A DNA stretch of 64,000 nt from Avena insularis (Eukaryota; Streptophyta; Magnoliopsida; Poales; Poaceae), in NCBI GenBank assembly GCA_023614405.1, contig CM042694.1, forward strand, positions 88,581,285 to 88,645,284, given 5' to 3'. Below, in pieces: positions 24,100 to 36,895 of the stretch (its first letter is position 1; each line of letters begins with the position of its first letter). Below the pieces are notes generated by a model. The model was given only the letters and a program-made list of their open reading frames with translations, was not told the origin of the DNA and searched no databases. A program made the translations under genes and the position numbers.

Positions 24100-25240
24100 T
24101 CACCGTGCGATGTGCCGAGCGTCCGTCGGATCGTCCGGTAGCCTCTTGCTGAGAAGGTACGTGATGTATGGTTGAGTCCAGGATGGCTCAATCATCATGA
24201 TGCTCATTGGTCCTTCGAGTCCTGTGTCCAGCTCCAGGTCGTCGAGTGCCATTGTCTCATTGGGCGACGCAGCCCCCAAGTCCGTTGTTGCGCTTGTTTT
24301 CTTCTCTGCGGCCTTTGGCTTGATGGAGCGTTCGCAGATGCGCTCGAGAAATACCCCGGGTGGTATGGGGGCGCAGGTAGAGCCTATGTCGGCGAGTGTG
24401 TCCGCCTCTTCATTGCTTTCGCGGCCTATGTGCCGCAGTTCGCAACCCTCAAAGTCCCCTTCGAGTGTGTCGTAGAGGTCGCGGTAGGCGATCATGTTGT
24501 CATTCAGTGCGTCGCACTCGTGCATTGTCTGATTGACGACCAACTTGGAGTCGCCATACATTGTGAGCCTCTTGGCGCCGTAGGCTTTTGCCATCCTCAT
24601 CCCGTGCAGTAAGGCCTCATATTCAGCTTCATTGTTGGAGGCAGTGAACTGCATCCACAGGATATATTTTAGCTTGTCTCCCTGGGGCGATGTCAGTATG
24701 ACACCTGCGCCGGCCCCATCCTTTCGCTTTGAACCGTCGAAGTGCATTGTCGAGAGGTAGGACATATCTGGTTTTTCGGGGAGCTGATTCTCCATCCAGT
24801 GCACGAGGAAGTCAGGGAGAACTTGCGACTTGATTGTATCACGTTTTTCATATGTGATGTCTCATGGAGACAGTTTGATTCCCCAAAGCGCGACCCGTCC
24901 GGTGGCATCGGGGTTGTTGAGGATATGCCCAAGCGGGGCGTCGTTGACTGCCATGATTGGGTGTTCCTGAAAGTAGTGGCGCAGTCGCCGGGCTGTCATG
25001 AAGATGTCATACGCCAGTTTCTGGTAGTGCGGGTACCGCTGTTTTGTTGGCGTAAGTACCTCGCTAAGGTAGTAGACTGGGCGTTGTACCCCGTGGACCT
25101 TGTTTTCCTCGGCTCGTTCTACTACGAGCACTGTGATGACCACCTGGTTGGTGGCGGAGATGTACAGCAACAATGGTTCCCTTTCGCGTGGTGTCACCAG
25201 TACTGGCTAGGTGGACAGTAGGCGCTTGAGGTCTTCGAAT
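24100..25240 (-). pseudogene. Tat2 tandem RNase H domains
   Basis: Two RNase H units lie between RT and integrase, a known Tat feature. The first, degenerate unit follows RT: LLLYISATNQVVITVLVVER and QRPVYYLSEVLTPTKQRYPH (25197 to 24862). The second is better preserved, with catalytic-type residues in LSTMHFDGSKRKDGAGAG (Asp), ASNNEAEYEALLHG (Glu), LTMYGDSKLVVNQ (Asp) and GRESNEEADTLAD (Asp). RNase H removes the RNA strand during reverse transcription. Stops interrupt the frame after LLST (near 25207) and after IKLSP (near 24862). Confidence 0.88.
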
Positions 25241-26190
25241 GCTTCCTGTGCCTCGTTGGTCCACTCAAACTTGTCAGCTTTGCGGAGGAGTTGGTAGAAA
25301 GGCAGTACCTTTTCGCCCATTCGCCTGATGAATTGACTGAGCACCTTGATTCGCCCAGCCATCTGCTGGACACCTCTTATGTTTTTCGGCTTCTCCATGG
25401 CCAGTATGGCTTTTATTTTCTTCGAGTTCGCCTCGATCCCTCTCGCGGAGATAAGATACCCGAGTAGTTGCCTAGATGGTACGCCAAAGGCGCATTTGTC
25501 CGGATTGATCTTGATCCGGTAGCGGTCGAGGTTGGTGAAGGTTTCGCGCAAATCGTCGATTAGTGAGGCTTCCTCTTTGGTCTTGATTACTGTGTCGTCA
25601 ACATAGACTTGGATGTTGCGACCAAGTTGATTCTTGAGGCAAGCCTGGATGGACCGCTGGTAGGTGGCTCCTGCGTTCTTCAGCCCGAAGGGCATTGTGT
25701 TGTAGCAGAACACACCAAAAGGCGTTGTAAACGCCGTTTTTTCTTGATCTTCCTCCTTCATTCGAGTATGGTTGTAGCCTGAGTAGGCGTCGAGGAAGCA
25801 AAGGCGCTCACATCCCGCGGTGGAGTCGATGATCTGGTCGATTCGCGGTAGCGGGAAGTGGTCCTTTGGGCAGTGCTTATTCAGAGAGGTGAAGTCCACG
25901 CACATCCGCATGATATCCGTGTCCTTCTTTGGTACTAGCACCGTGTTGGCGAGCCAAGTGCTTTCCTTGATCTCGCGTATGAATTTGGCGTCGAGGAGTC
26001 TGTTGATCTCCATTCCGACTGCCTTTGCTCTTGGTTCAGACATTCGCCGAATTGTTTGTTTGACTGGCCTTGCGTCTGGGTTGACATTGAGTGCGTGCTC
26101 GGCAAATTCCCTGGGAACTCCTGGCATGTCCGCTGGACACCAGGCGAAGATTTCCTAGTGCTCAGGGAGGAATTCGACGAGCGCGAGTTC
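25241..26190 (-). pseudogene. Tat2 reverse transcriptase
   Basis: The RT palm and fingers read clearly on the minus strand: WLANTVLVPKKD, MCVDFTSLNKHCPKDHFPLP, CFLDAYSGYNHTRM (catalytic Asp), TPFGVFCYNTMPFGLKNAGA and the YVDD box in IQVYVDDTVIKTK. The connection region has GYLISARGIEANSKKIKAIL and FEWTNEAQEAFEDLKRLLS. The domain is open from 26127 to 25207. A stop separates it from the gag-protease frame ending near 26191, so the polyprotein is not continuous. Confidence 0.92.
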
Positions 26191-28086
26191 CTATGTGGGA
26201 CTCAAGTTGTTGGCGATGAGGGCCGTCTTGGCGGGATCCGATGGGTGGACCTGAACTTTCTTCGTGTGCACTGATGAGTCGAAGGATAGGTCGGGTGAAC
26301 TTGGCCGTCTCAGGGGAGGCAGACTGTTGTCTGCCGACTCCTTTAATCTTGCGAGTTCTTCCTGCATGCCGAAGGACTGGGAAATTTTGTTGAACTCCCT
26401 GTCATAGCTGTCGGACCTCTCGAAGCTCCCGTTGATTGTGATGATGCCATTAGGGCCTGGCATTTTCATCCGCAGATAGGCGTAGTGCGGCACTACCATG
26501 AACCTAGCGAACGTGACACGTCCGAGGATGCAGTGGTACTGTGAGGGCCAGTCGACGACATCGAAGTCGATGCGCTCGTGCCGAAAGTTTTTCGGCATAC
26601 CAAAGATGACGTCGAGGTTGATTTTGCCAAGGGGATATATGCCCTTGCCTGGGATGATGCCATGGAATGTTGTGTCTGAGGCCTCTAAGCAGGTCAGAAG
26701 GATCCTCATTTCTCGCAAGGTACTCGCTAACATAAGGTTGATGCCGCTTCCTCCGTCCATGAAGACGCGGCTCATGTCGAAGCCTCCAATTTGTGCCTCG
26801 AGTACGAGGGGACAGTGGCCTGGACGAGGTACGTGGCGCGGATGGTCGCGCTTGTCGAAGGTGATGCAAGACTCACTTCCACTGAGGTACTCAGTGGTTG
26901 ATGGTGGCGAGTTTGTCGCCAGATTGACTTGGCGAGTGATGGCCTTTTGCACCCGGTTGGAGGGGCGACCCTTTTGGATCATCATGGTGCCCATGGCCCG
27001 CGGGTACGGCTCGCCTCCGTGATGCTGGTCGGGTGCAGCTGCGTTTGGTGGTGGTCCAGGTGGTGGTGGAGGAGCTCCATGTGCCACAGCGCCCTGGGTG
27101 GCTCCGTAGCCCCTGTTGACCGTGTCGCGATTCATCCGAGCCAGGACTTCATGGAGTTTGAGGAACTCGCGGCAGTCTTTGAGGAGGTGGCTGGATTTCT
27201 TTTTGCCATCATGATTGTCGATGTAGAAGTGCACGGTGCATGGCCCGGACAGCTTGTCTTCAACAGACGCGGCAGGCGCTTCATCGCGAGTGCGGCGCTG
27301 CCATACTTGCGTGGTTTTCCTGGAGTCGCGGTATCCACCGTTGCGGTAGCCGCTGTTGCGGTTGTCGTCGCGCCTCTCAGCGTAGCCGGCTACGACCATG
27401 TTGACGTCGTCGCGGTCGTCGTAGATGCGCATTCGCCGTTTGCTTCGGCGGTCGCGTCTGCGCTCGAGTTCTTCTTCCTCGTCGGAGTGAACGCGATTCT
27501 TCATCGAATCTTCTCCATCTACCCATCGATTCGCAATTTCCATCAGGTGATCGATGGTCTTGGGCTTCGAGCGGACCAGCTCCTCCCTGAGCTCTATGCG
27601 GCGAATGCCGCCGTTGAATGCGTCGATTACGCGGTCCTCCGAGATATTTTCTGCGGAGTTCTTGATGATGGACCACCTCTGGATGTACGAGCGTAGTGAT
27701 TTGCCCGATCTTTGCTGGTAGCACCTCAGCTCTTCGATTGATGCGGGCCTTTTGTAGGTGCCCTTGAAGTTGCGCACGTAGCTGTAGACTAGCTCTTCCC
27801 AACTGCGAATGGATCTGCGTGGGAGGTTGTTGAGCCATGCCCGGGCGGCGCCCTATAGCTGTAGCTGCAGGCATTGCATAGTTGTGCTTCAACTCCCGCC
27901 GTGGAGCCTGTCGGAGGAGATGTGGTCCTCCAACTAGAGTTTCGGGTCCTGCAGACCGTCAAACTTTGGGTTCTCTGATGGGAGCTTAAACCCCTTGGGC
28001 ATTCGCTTTTGCCTGATGGCCCTGCTGAAGCATCTAGCGCCACAGAGCTCCACATCTTTGTCTTCTGAGTCAGTCGATCGGGCACG
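26191..28086 (-). pseudogene. Tat2 gag C-terminal half and protease
   Basis: The upstream part carries the retrotransposon gag signature AARAWLNNLP and SWEELVYSYVRNFKGTYKRP, then SLRSYIQRWSIIKN, with three in-frame TAG stops between about 27980 and 27850. An Arg/Asp-rich linker follows, with no perfect CCHC knuckle. The protease has FMDGGSGINLM, where the Tat-type DGGS replaces the usual DTG, and YHCILGRVTFARFMVVPHYA. A 528-codon frame is open from 27777 to 26191. Gag assembles the particle and the protease processes the polyprotein. Confidence 0.85.
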
Positions 28087-29364
28087 TCACACCCTTGACT
28101 TGTCGATCTTGCGTTGTGTGATGTCGTCACGCGCGTCATAGTCGTGGGCGTGTCGCCGTGAGCGGCGGCGTCGAGACAGATCATGACTATCATTGCTGGA
28201 GGAGTGCGAGGAATAGCGTTTTGCTAGATCCTTGCCTTTCTTTGGCTCCGGTGTTGGCTCCTTGTCAAGGGCGGACTCGATTGATCCCAAGCCTGCGATC
28301 GTAGATTGGTGCATGGCGGCCCGAGGATCTCCAGCCGGCGATTGGTTGTTGAGGAGGTACATGGTGGCCGCCGTTACCGCATCTTGCGGCGTTTTTGGTA
28401 GCATGTTGCCACGCGTATCCACCGTCATGGAGCCGAAGTCGAGGACCTTTGCGGCTTCTACACGCTCTTGCTCAGTGAGGTGGGCCAGTCGAGATCGCCT
28501 CTTGTTAGCGATGTACTTGTTGCACTTGGAGGAGGATCCTTCATGGGAGGAGAGCCCAGCTCGTCGGAGGCTCGACTCGTCTGCCGCCTTTTGCGTGCCT
28601 CGAGTTGCGCGATTGTTTGCAGTTGGCGCTTGAATTCCTCCTTCAGGAGCCAATGGTAGCCCATCAGCAGTTCTTGCGGGGAGCCGAAGGGTAGAGGGTT
28701 GACCCGTAAGGCCTCACGACAGCGAGACCACTCGAGGTCATTGAGCCTGATCACGGCGCGTTCGCCAGTCTGCTCGTTTATTATAGTTGGAGGTTTGACT
28801 GCCCCTCCGTTGTTGATAAGGGCGCCGTTGGTGGGGCCGTAATTTGGCGGGTCAGCTCCGTGGCCACCGTTTCCCGTGTTGTCACGATTGGCAGAGGAGT
28901 CGCCCGCGTTGATGACGGCGCACATGAAGTGGTTGGGGAAGCTGCTTCTCCCACAACTTTCAGATCCGGAACCATAGGCTCCATCTTCAGTTGCCAGATC
29001 TCCCAGATCGGATTCACGACTGCTGTCACTGTTCGTATTCTCAACTGTTGTCGAGGCAATGAGCTTACTAAGGGTGCCAATCGGCGGAGGGAACCATGAT
29101 GCTGGAGCAATCGATGGTGTCGTCGGCTGGTCAGGCATGTGAAGCGTGCCCATCTGACCAACTTGGAAGCGGAAGCTCCCGATCACCAAGATGATCCCAT
29201 CGCCCATGGACTCGAAAGCCGGGCGAGTGGCCGGCGTGTGGACGGTGAAGTCGAACGCGCCGAAGAGCCGGCGAATCTCCGCTATTGCGGAGTTGTAGAT
29301 CGCAGTTGATGGGGCCGAAGAAGCCGCAACATCAGCACTCCCAATTCCCACAGACGGCGCCAAT
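28087..29364 (-). pseudogene. Tat2 gag N-terminal part
   Basis: This is one long frame from the leader (IRRLFGAFDFTVHTP, then ERAVIRLNDLEWSRCREALR and ELLMGYHWLLKEEFKRQL). It shifts near 28560-28600 into a second frame with LAHLTEQERVEAAKVLDFGS and an Arg/Ser/His-rich tail (RRRRSRRHAHDYDARDD). The exact start codon is unclear because the open frame extends into the LTR; a plausible Met is in ESMGDGIILV near 29209. The terminal regions resemble the extra N-terminal gag extension of Tat elements. Confidence 0.75.
29346..29364 (-). other. Tat2 leader and primer-site region
   Basis: The minus strand reads TTGGCGCCGTCTGTGGGAA immediately after the LTR end, the usual sequence at this position in Tat-lineage elements and the presumed primer binding site. 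Confidence 0.7.
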
Positions 29365-29854
29365 TGACGAGGGTTTAACTCATCAATGCCCATTGTTATG
29401 GACTTGGGTTTTGGAGAAGGAGGGAGCGCTGGAGACATCTATCGGCTAGCAAACAAGCACACAGGGGACTCGAAGATTTACCCAGGTTCAGGCCTCATAG
29501 AGGTCCCTACTCCTTCTTGTCTGCTCGTGGAATTATTGAAGGAATTGAGGATTACAATGGTGCGCAGATGCAATCTGGCGAGGGTTGTGGAAACTAGGGT
29601 TGCGTGTGTCCTCCTCGCCGCCCCCTCTTAGCCTTTATATAGATAGGCCAGGTCTCGGGTAGCAGGTCGAGTCGGTTACAGGTTAGGGTTTTTTCTTTTG
29701 AACTTTCTATCTTTAGCTTCTTCTTGTTCTTCAAGCAATCAAGAGTCCGTAGGCTACTCGAGTTCTCTATTTGGGCCTTGGCGATACCGTGGGCTTCCAC
29801 TATATTCAGGCCGTATATACCAAGCTCGAGTACCTGTAGGGTATACACATGTCA
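29365..29854 (-). repeat. 5' LTR of Tat2 (490 bp)
   Basis: On the plus strand it starts TGACGAGGG and ends CACATGTCA, so the termini share TGAC/GTCA inverted ends. The minus strand has TCTATATAAAGG (29634-29643), a good TATA box. No second copy exists in the window, so LTR age cannot be estimated. Confidence 0.8.
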
Positions 29855-30461
29855 CTAGCTAATAAAGAATTCGTGCATTTATAGGATCGTAATTAATCAA
29901 CTTTTATGTGCTTTCCTTTGGATGAAATTAATTTTAGGTTAATCTGATAAAGTGACATGCCCCAGGAATTATATCTCACTACGCCACAAGGGCGTCAGCA
30001 TTCCGCCCTATTGGGGCAGAGTAACAATGCCCCGTGCATGCACGCATCTTTTTGCAATCCGGAAATTTAAAATAAATTATCTGCTAAACCTTTAGTCCGA
30101 CTAATGATCCATTTTCACCATTGGGTTCGTCTCAACGAGTATTTTGAAACAATATCTCAACTTAATATGTTTTAACGATGTGTTTTTTGTTGTCATTTGA
30201 CATATCACTGTTGTGTACCTATTAGATTAATAGTTAATAGTTACTAGCCAAATAATGCACTGTCACCAGATAAACTTTATATGTATTTTTTTATGATAAC
30301 AATGATCTATATGTCCAAAATGTGAGTATTATATGCACTCTAAACACATAAAATACGATATTACCATTGTACAAGGATTATGTTGGTGATAAACAAAGTT
30401 CGGAAACCCGGTAACCATTTGATTTTAACATGGTAACCAAGTTCACTTTATCCAGTGTCTT
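29855..30461. other. Unassigned AT-rich stretch
   Basis: No ORF, LTR boundary or terminal inverted repeat pair was found. A CACTACGCC string at 29979 resembles a CACTA terminus but has no partner nearby. Confidence 0.4.
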
Positions 30462-31733
30462 TGTTGAAGGGGTTCCGATGGCAGAAACCAAAAAAAAATC
30501 CTACGTGGGAACACACCTAGCCAAGATCTATCTAAGTAGTAATGAAGTAATGGAGAGATACATTGGTAACATATCCTTTTAGACCGTAAGCGTATAATGC
30601 TCATGCAGAAACATGGATGATGTAGTCGTACTTGTCCGACCTCAAGGTCATGAAACTCCTCGCAAGTCACCTCTTGTCTAGGTCCCCGTACGATGGTCCG
30701 GTACCACAAGTGCTAGCACCCCCAGGTATCGCACACGTGTGGTGCAAGACAACGACTCTCTATCTCTGATCCCTGCCGAGATTGCAGAAGTAGATCTCCT
30801 AGCCGGAATCCCTATAGCACAATGGTGTGCCGCAATGGTGTTGTCCTTGCTTGTATAGCTCTTCCAGGGACCGTGCCACCGCAAAGGCAATGAGAGAGAG
30901 ATATTTCTTCTCAAAGGAAATTGCCTTAGAAAATTATTGGCATTAGCCGGTGTGTTTATTCTCACCCATGTGCATTCCTTTATATAGACAAAAAGTGTGT
31001 ACTATTTCCAACAACTCTCCCATGTGGGACTAAACAATACGCAAAGGAAATAGAGGAAGGGGGCAGCCGGCTGGGCCACCTGGGAAGCTGGGTGGTCCAT
31101 CCCGTGGCCAGCTCAGCAGCAACCGCCAGTAGCAGCAGCTCGGGTGGGCCAGCCACCCTCGCATGCAGCCCAACACGGCGCTTAGCAGCCCGTGGTGGCA
31201 AGGCGATGGGGAGGCAGCGGCCGGGTGGGCGTCGGTGTGGCCCATCCAGGCCAGCTCACTCAGTCACTGCACACCGGTGCCGGGTGGGTGGGGGCCGTGT
31301 TTCATGAGTGGTGGCGAGCTTCCGCCTTGATTGATGTATGTAAAATGCATCCATGAACGTTGTAGTTTATTGTGCCAAAATCCCTATTATCTTCCAATTT
31401 TATATTTATTATAACTTTCAAGTTATTGTTTCACACTTTTTTGTGTAATAAATACGTTAATTTGGAAGGAAACCGATCATTACGATGAAATTCAGAGTTT
31501 TCTGAAATTTGTCCCTACCGAACAATTTTTGAATATCGCCACAGAATGGTGTCAAATAAAAAAAGGTCAAAGCATGAAAGTTGTGGAGAATTTTATGTTG
31601 ATGATCCTAAACATATAATGTGCCTTAAACAGAGTCTGGACATGACTTTTACCCCTAGATTATTGAAGGATACAGAAGCAGTTTCGGGATTCCGGGAGTT
31701 TATGACGTGATTGACTCCAACTCTTTCCATACT
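30462..31733 (-). repeat. Copia-like LTR remnant (D)
   Basis: The minus strand reads like a grass copia LTR: GTTTAGTCCCACATGGGAGA, then TGTTGGAAATAGTACACAC, a TATA box CTATATAAAGG (30979-30989) and a terminal CCCCTTCAACA (30462). No standard primer site follows the terminus, and no second LTR was found. The right limit is taken as the start of the element C LTR. GC-rich frames at 30980-31307 are low-complexity and not accepted as genes. Confidence 0.5.
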
Positions 31734-33046
31734 TGATGGATTCGGCCAAGTCATGACCCAAGGAGCTTCCAAGGACATAGGTGATACCTTCGATCCGGAT
31801 TACGGATGTAGTATAGATCTTTTTCCCTAGTTGACCTAGGTTTATCGAATCCTCAGGAAGCAGAAGTGTAGTGAAGTTACTTTAATGGACCTTCAGGAGT
31901 TTTAGAATTCTTTTTGTGTTTTTTACCGGACCAAGAGTTTGCGTATTTTTGTTGTTGTCGATGATGGAGAGAGAGGGCCTAGGGCATTCAGTTTCACCTA
32001 TAGCTGTGCAAAACATCTGATGGAAATAAAAGATAAAAATAAAGTATGCATGTAATTGTTAGAGCAAGATAAATTATATGTGGGCAGTGCATCCATAATT
32101 GCTATTTCCTCTGCAACCACTTATAGCAATAACCTACTAGTCTCATCCATAGAAGAAAGAGAAGTAATGATATGCATAGTGATGTCACCGTTGATCGAAA
32201 GTAAATCCCTCACATATAGCCATACTACCATTTCTGTCACTAGGGTTCCCAACCTGCAGATTACTCATTACTCATACTCCCTTTACCTGGCTCAATCCTC
32301 GGGGTCTGGGGTACCTGACAAGTCCTTAGATTGAGGCAAGAGAGGATACAATAATCATCATGTCATACAAACTAATACATGATCCCATCTATGATAAATA
32401 ATATGCACAAAAAGCTACATGGCTAGGCCGAAACCCTTAGCCCAAGGAGAATTACTCACACATAGAGATGAGATCAAAGATCATAAACATTGTAGTGGAA
32501 ATTATGAGATGCAAATAGTATTACAATATCGCCAATCAAAAAAGAGATCTACTATTACAAGTGGTGGAATATGGCTATGGTGGTGGACAGATTAGATCAA
32601 AGTCTATTCCTCCGGCGGCACGTCGGTGTTGTGGATAGAGATCTGGGGGTGGCTGATGGTTTTCCGCGAGCCCTCATTCCTCGTCGCCCGAGGCCTCTTT
32701 ATATAGGGGTCCCTTCACGAAAGTTGTTCTGTTTGACCTAGCAGCGTCGATGGCAACTATATGGCCGGAATTTTATTCCTGTCGTATAGTCGGTCGTTAA
32801 AGCGTCTGCCTCCAACCCACGACTCCTGGTTTCTTCTGATTGTTGAAAATCTCGTATCTTAGACTTTAATGTAGTGATTCCCATCATCAAACGTCATTAT
32901 TTGTGTAGTGAAAAATAGAAAGAAAGGATTGCATACCCCTTTGATTATTAGGCATTAGTGGCAGGGTTTAGAGAAATATTTCATCAAAAATATGAATAAT
33001 ATCCTGTTTAAATGTGGACGTGGATGGCTATATTTTAGAGCCATCA
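31734..33046 (-). repeat. 3' LTR of element C
   Basis: It starts TGATGGATTCGG and ends TAGAGCCATCA on the plus strand, with TGATGG/CCATCA inverted ends. The minus TATA is CCTATATAAAG (32697-32707). The GGTTTATCGAA phrase about 90-100 bp in matches the position of GGTTTAATCGAACC in the LTRs of B. A hairpin at 32755-32795 lies upstream of the TATA in U3. Confidence 0.7.
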
Positions 33047-34497
33047 ACCTCCCCAAGCTTAAACTTGATCGTCCTCGAGCAAGAAAACCAAAATCAAAAA
33101 GGAAGTCAGCATTTAAACTGAAATAATGAGATGATGATCTTACTCATGATTGGTAGTCTCATATTTCCTGCACTTCATAAATTTGAAAAACTTTAGCATA
33201 GATAGAGTAATGGAAAGTATATCATACGGGTTTTATGCATCCTTATAGCGCAACAAAATTATTGTTAACATGGATGATTCAAATGAGTAAACTTTATTCC
33301 ATGCCATGTAATCAACTCATAGGCTTGCCTTTGAATAATAAAGTATAATCATGTAAATTGAGAGTGTGAGAGTTGTCATGAAAAGCATATACACTAGAGT
33401 ATCTCAATTATCCCACATCAATAAATCAAGACGTTTCAAGCACTACTTTTCTATTCATTGTCCTTCAAGAATTTCAGTTCTTGAGTAATTGAGAGCATGC
33501 CAAAAGTTTTTTTTTAGTTTATCGGGCTGTGATGGACACTCGTGGCATTACCAAGGTTTTTGTTCTTTTTGCATAATGATTACTCATAATAGCCAGAGGA
33601 GTGATTCCACCATGAACACAGCTACCCAGGAGTGCCAAGAATCTTACCCACTATAGCATTGCTGCTACATGTGTTTAATCAACTCATAGACGAAATCTAG
33701 GAGTTTCCTCCATGAAGATAGTTCGTAGGCCAGCGGAGTTGTTGGCATCCCATAAAGTTTGACACGCGTAAAGCTATATTATTCTTATGATTAACAAGTC
33801 AAACTTTGGCATGCCCACAAAAACTGCTAAACATTAATTCAATCGAACAAATCCTTTTAAAGGGAGCTATCAAGTCAATCAACATTTTCAGTGGTGTTGA
33901 GTGTCTCTAGAAATAAGCCTTCAAGACTAAACACTACAACACCCAAGCCTTCAATTGTGAGACTTTTTCTTATTACAATTATTTAGCAAATTTTTAGGCA
34001 AGACTTGGTTAGTTACGAGAGCTAGAACAAAATGTACCCAACTAAATACCCATGCAAACGAAAATCTTCCTACAAAAAAGACTCGCTCCACCAATATAAC
34101 ATCTCAACATTTACTACTAACTAGCATGGGTCTCTCAAACTTCAAAAGTGGGGAGTCATAAGACATACCTCTCATGTTTGGTTCCACTTCTCTCTTTGTT
34201 TTTTATTTGTTTCTTGGAAACTCGAAGTTGATCACTCTCCTGCAAACACATGAGAACCTCGAGGCGGAAAGAAAAGAAAGAGGGAAAATAAAGAAAAATG
34301 GAGAAATCTTTTTGTTGTTTTTAAGAGAGGGAATTTAAAGAATAGAAAATTGGCGGCAAAGCTCGGCTAGAAAATCTCAAAAGCAAATAGAAAGAACTAA
34401 AAATAAAGTGTTGGGGAAACCAATACGAGTTCTTATAAAATCAAATTAAAAACATAACCTCGAAATAAATAAAAGAAAATGAACGCCAAATAAAGAT
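33047..34497 (-). other. Element C polypurine tract and 3' non-coding tail
   Basis: The minus strand reads CTCGAGGACGATCAAGTTTA then AGCTTGGGGAGGT, directly before the LTR. This is the same arrangement as in element A (39722-39757). The rest is AT-rich with no ORF. Confidence 0.7.
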
Positions 34498-35310
34498 TCA
34501 TGAGTAAACTTCCCTAAGCTTAGGCTTTTGCAAAGCCTTCAAATCATTGTGGTGGCATGAAAAGTCGGAACTACAGTTTGCGAATTGAGTTGAGAGGTTA
34601 CTAGTTGATTCTCGGAGGTTCAAAGAGAGGCTATGCATCCTCTCCATAGTCCCTCCAAGTTCTTGGAAGTCTTGGTATGTAGCGAACCGGGTTGATGGCT
34701 GCTCCTCTTGATGAGGGACTTCTTGCTCCTCTTCTTGGTCCTCATCCTCATCCAGAATCTCCTCCTCGGGTTGGTGTTGCTCAACCTGCAAGTCATGTAG
34801 AAAACGTCCTTCCTCGATAGAGAAAAGACCATTAGGCATAGGAGCGGGGTAGATACGCTCAGCTCCAGCAATATGAAGATAATAAACACCACCTCTCCTA
34901 GTCAGCATTCCACAAGATTTTAAAGTAGAGAAACCAACACGTCTCTCACCTAGCACATGTTGAAACTCACCTAGGTCGATGCCTAGGGCAGTGGCAAGCA
35001 CGGTGATGATGCCTCCTCCTGTGATTGGTCCTTGGCTTTGGAAGGATTGGTGCTCTAGGTAGCGCACAAGGATTGTGCCCAAGTTGAGTGAGAAGTTGCA
35101 GTTGTTGTAAGCAGCCTTTGCGAGGACTAAGATGTCCTCCTCATTGAGTCTTGTGAACTCGTTTTTGCCTGCAAGGTGTTAGAAATAACATAGAACAAAT
35201 AGCGAATTGCAGGATGTTGAATATTCTTCCCCTTTCTTACTCTAGTAGTGAAACTCATTCCATTATAATATTGTTCTAGGCAAGGATTTAAGCCAGTAAA
35301 GGATGCGTGT
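34498..35310 (-). pseudogene. Element C post-pol ORF, C-terminal part
   Basis: This continues the ORF that begins at 41775. With element A removed and its duplication counted once, the frame passes from NNDVNALR into ASFTGLNPCL. It then reads NIQHPAIRYLFYVISNTL, a 1-bp frameshift near 35175, FTRLNEEDILVLAKAAYNN and GTILVRYLEHQSFQSQGP. The end is strongly acidic (EEEILDEDEDQEEEQEVPHQ) and then Leu/Ser-rich. It resembles the plant Athila ORF at the env position. No signal peptide or clear transmembrane segment is seen, so an envelope role is not supported. Function unknown. Confidence 0.65.
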
Positions 35311-36884
35311 TGATACGTTGCTAACGTATCCATAATTTTTGATGTTCCATGCTTGGTTTTTATCTACTTTCTTATGTTTTGTTCCAACTTTGGAGTATTT
35401 TCATACACTTTCTTGGACTAACCTATTAACAAGATGCCACAGTGCCAGCTGCCTGTTTTCTGCTATTTTTGGTTCTAGGAAAGTCAGAAAATGAATATTC
35501 TCGGAATTGGACGGGACAAAAGCCAGTCAGTTTTTCATCGAGGGACACGGGCGAGAATCTGAGGAGAGGGGCCGGGGGCGCACCACCTGGTCGTGGCCAA
35601 GCTCGGACCGTGCTGGGGTGGTCTGCCGCCCAGTGCACCCTCGGCCTCCCCTTTTGCCTATAAGATGCCTTCGATACAGAAACCCTAAGTACCCGATCAA
35701 AATTCCACGAAAGAGTCTGTAGCCACCGTCGTCTCTGTCCCTAGATCGGAAGGGATCTGAAGCTCTTCCCGGCACCCTGCCAGAGAGGAGAATTCACCCT
35801 GGAGGCCTTCTTCATCACCATGCAAGCCTCTGGTGTGATGTGTGAGTAGTTCATCCTTGGACTACGAGTCCATGTAGTAGCTAGATGGCTGGTTCTTCTC
35901 CTTTGTGCTATCATGTTTAGATCTTGTGAGCTCCGTTCATGATCAAGATCATCTATTTGTAATCCTACATGTTGTGTTTACGGGGATCCGATGGGTATTG
36001 AGATGCTATTTCAAATTGATTGTTGATTCTATCATGTCTTTGTTATTTGTGATCTTGCATGATTTCCGTTGTTAGTAGCTATCTTGGCCAAGTAGATGCT
36101 AACAACTCCAAGAGTTAGTATTTATGCTCGATAGTGGGTTCATGCCTCTAGTAATCTGGGTAAGTGACAGATATCTCTAAGGTACTAGATGTGTTGTTGC
36201 TACTAGGGAGAAAACAACAATCCTTTGTTCATAGAACAATCATATTGTTTACTTTATGTGCAATGCGTAATGCAATTATCTGTTGCTTGCAACTTAATAC
36301 TGGAGGGGGTTCGGATGATAACCTGAAGGTGGATTATTAGTCATAGATGTAGTTGGATTATGGTATATGTATAATGTTGTAATGCCCAATCGAATCTTAA
36401 AGGAGTCAAGATGATTAGTATATGCATGTATGCTTTCTCGATGTTTGTCAATTGCCCCACTGTAATTTGTCCACCCAACATGTTATCTATCTTAAGGAGA
36501 GCCACCACTAGTGAACTATGGACCCCGGTCCTTTCTTTTACAATCAATCTACAATTGTTTACTGTTTTCTGTTTACTTTCTGCAAGCTTTTACTTTCTTC
36601 CACTCGATACGTTGAATCCTTTGTTTTTAGCAAAACCAGTGAGATTGAAAACCTCATCACAAGTTGGTGGCAAAGTTCTGTGGTTGTGTTATGCAGGTTT
36701 CCACATTGTTGCTGGCACCGGTAGTGCGCCCTGCCAAATTCCAGCTAGCAACACCTTGGAGGTGTTTCCTTGCTCCTACTGGTTCTATAACCTTGGTTTC
36801 ATAACTGAGGGAAAACTTGTTGCTGTGCTCATCATACCTTCCTCTTGGGGTTCCCCAACGAGCTCGATATATTTTGGGCCATCA
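35311..36884 (+). repeat. 5' LTR of element A
   Basis: It starts TGATACGTTGCTAACGTATC and ends TTTTGGGCCATCA. TATA-like CCTATAAGATGCC is near 35658. It is homologous to 39758-41351 and, in reverse, to both LTRs of B. Confidence 0.92.
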
Positions 36885-36895
36885 AGCATATTTTC

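Larger units (their letters stand above)
7946..29854 (-). mobile_element. Tat2: Tat-lineage gypsy element, minus strand, with two nested insertions
   Basis: In element sense the order is 5' LTR (29365-29854), a TTGGCGCCGTCTGTGGGAA leader site, gag, protease, RT, two RNase H domains and integrase (to 22945). An antisense spliced gene on the plus strand (22514 back to 9269) follows, then a non-coding tail. A second RNase H and an antisense gene after pol are both Tat hallmarks. No 3' LTR resembling 29365-29854 is present on the left, so that end is lost or truncated against the chromovirus LTR. Inserts are a solo LTR at 10423-11680 and a copia element at 13912-22067. Confidence 0.85.

Noticed and set aside
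26929..27696. 255-codon plus-strand frame over Tat2 gag
   Set aside because: It is a shadow of the gag-protease frame, Val/Ala-rich with no motif.
29979..30060. Possible CACTA terminus (CACTACGCC)
   Set aside because: There is no reverse partner or 3-bp duplication in the neighbourhood.
30462..31013. Compact 552-bp LTR from TGTTGG to CAACA
   Set aside because: The TATA box would lie only about 25 bp from the LTR start, and the flanks (GTCTT and ACTCT) do not match as a duplication.
30980..31307. GC-rich frames on both strands
   Set aside because: They fall within the pre-TATA part of the copia-like LTR remnant, are low-complexity and differ between strands without domains.
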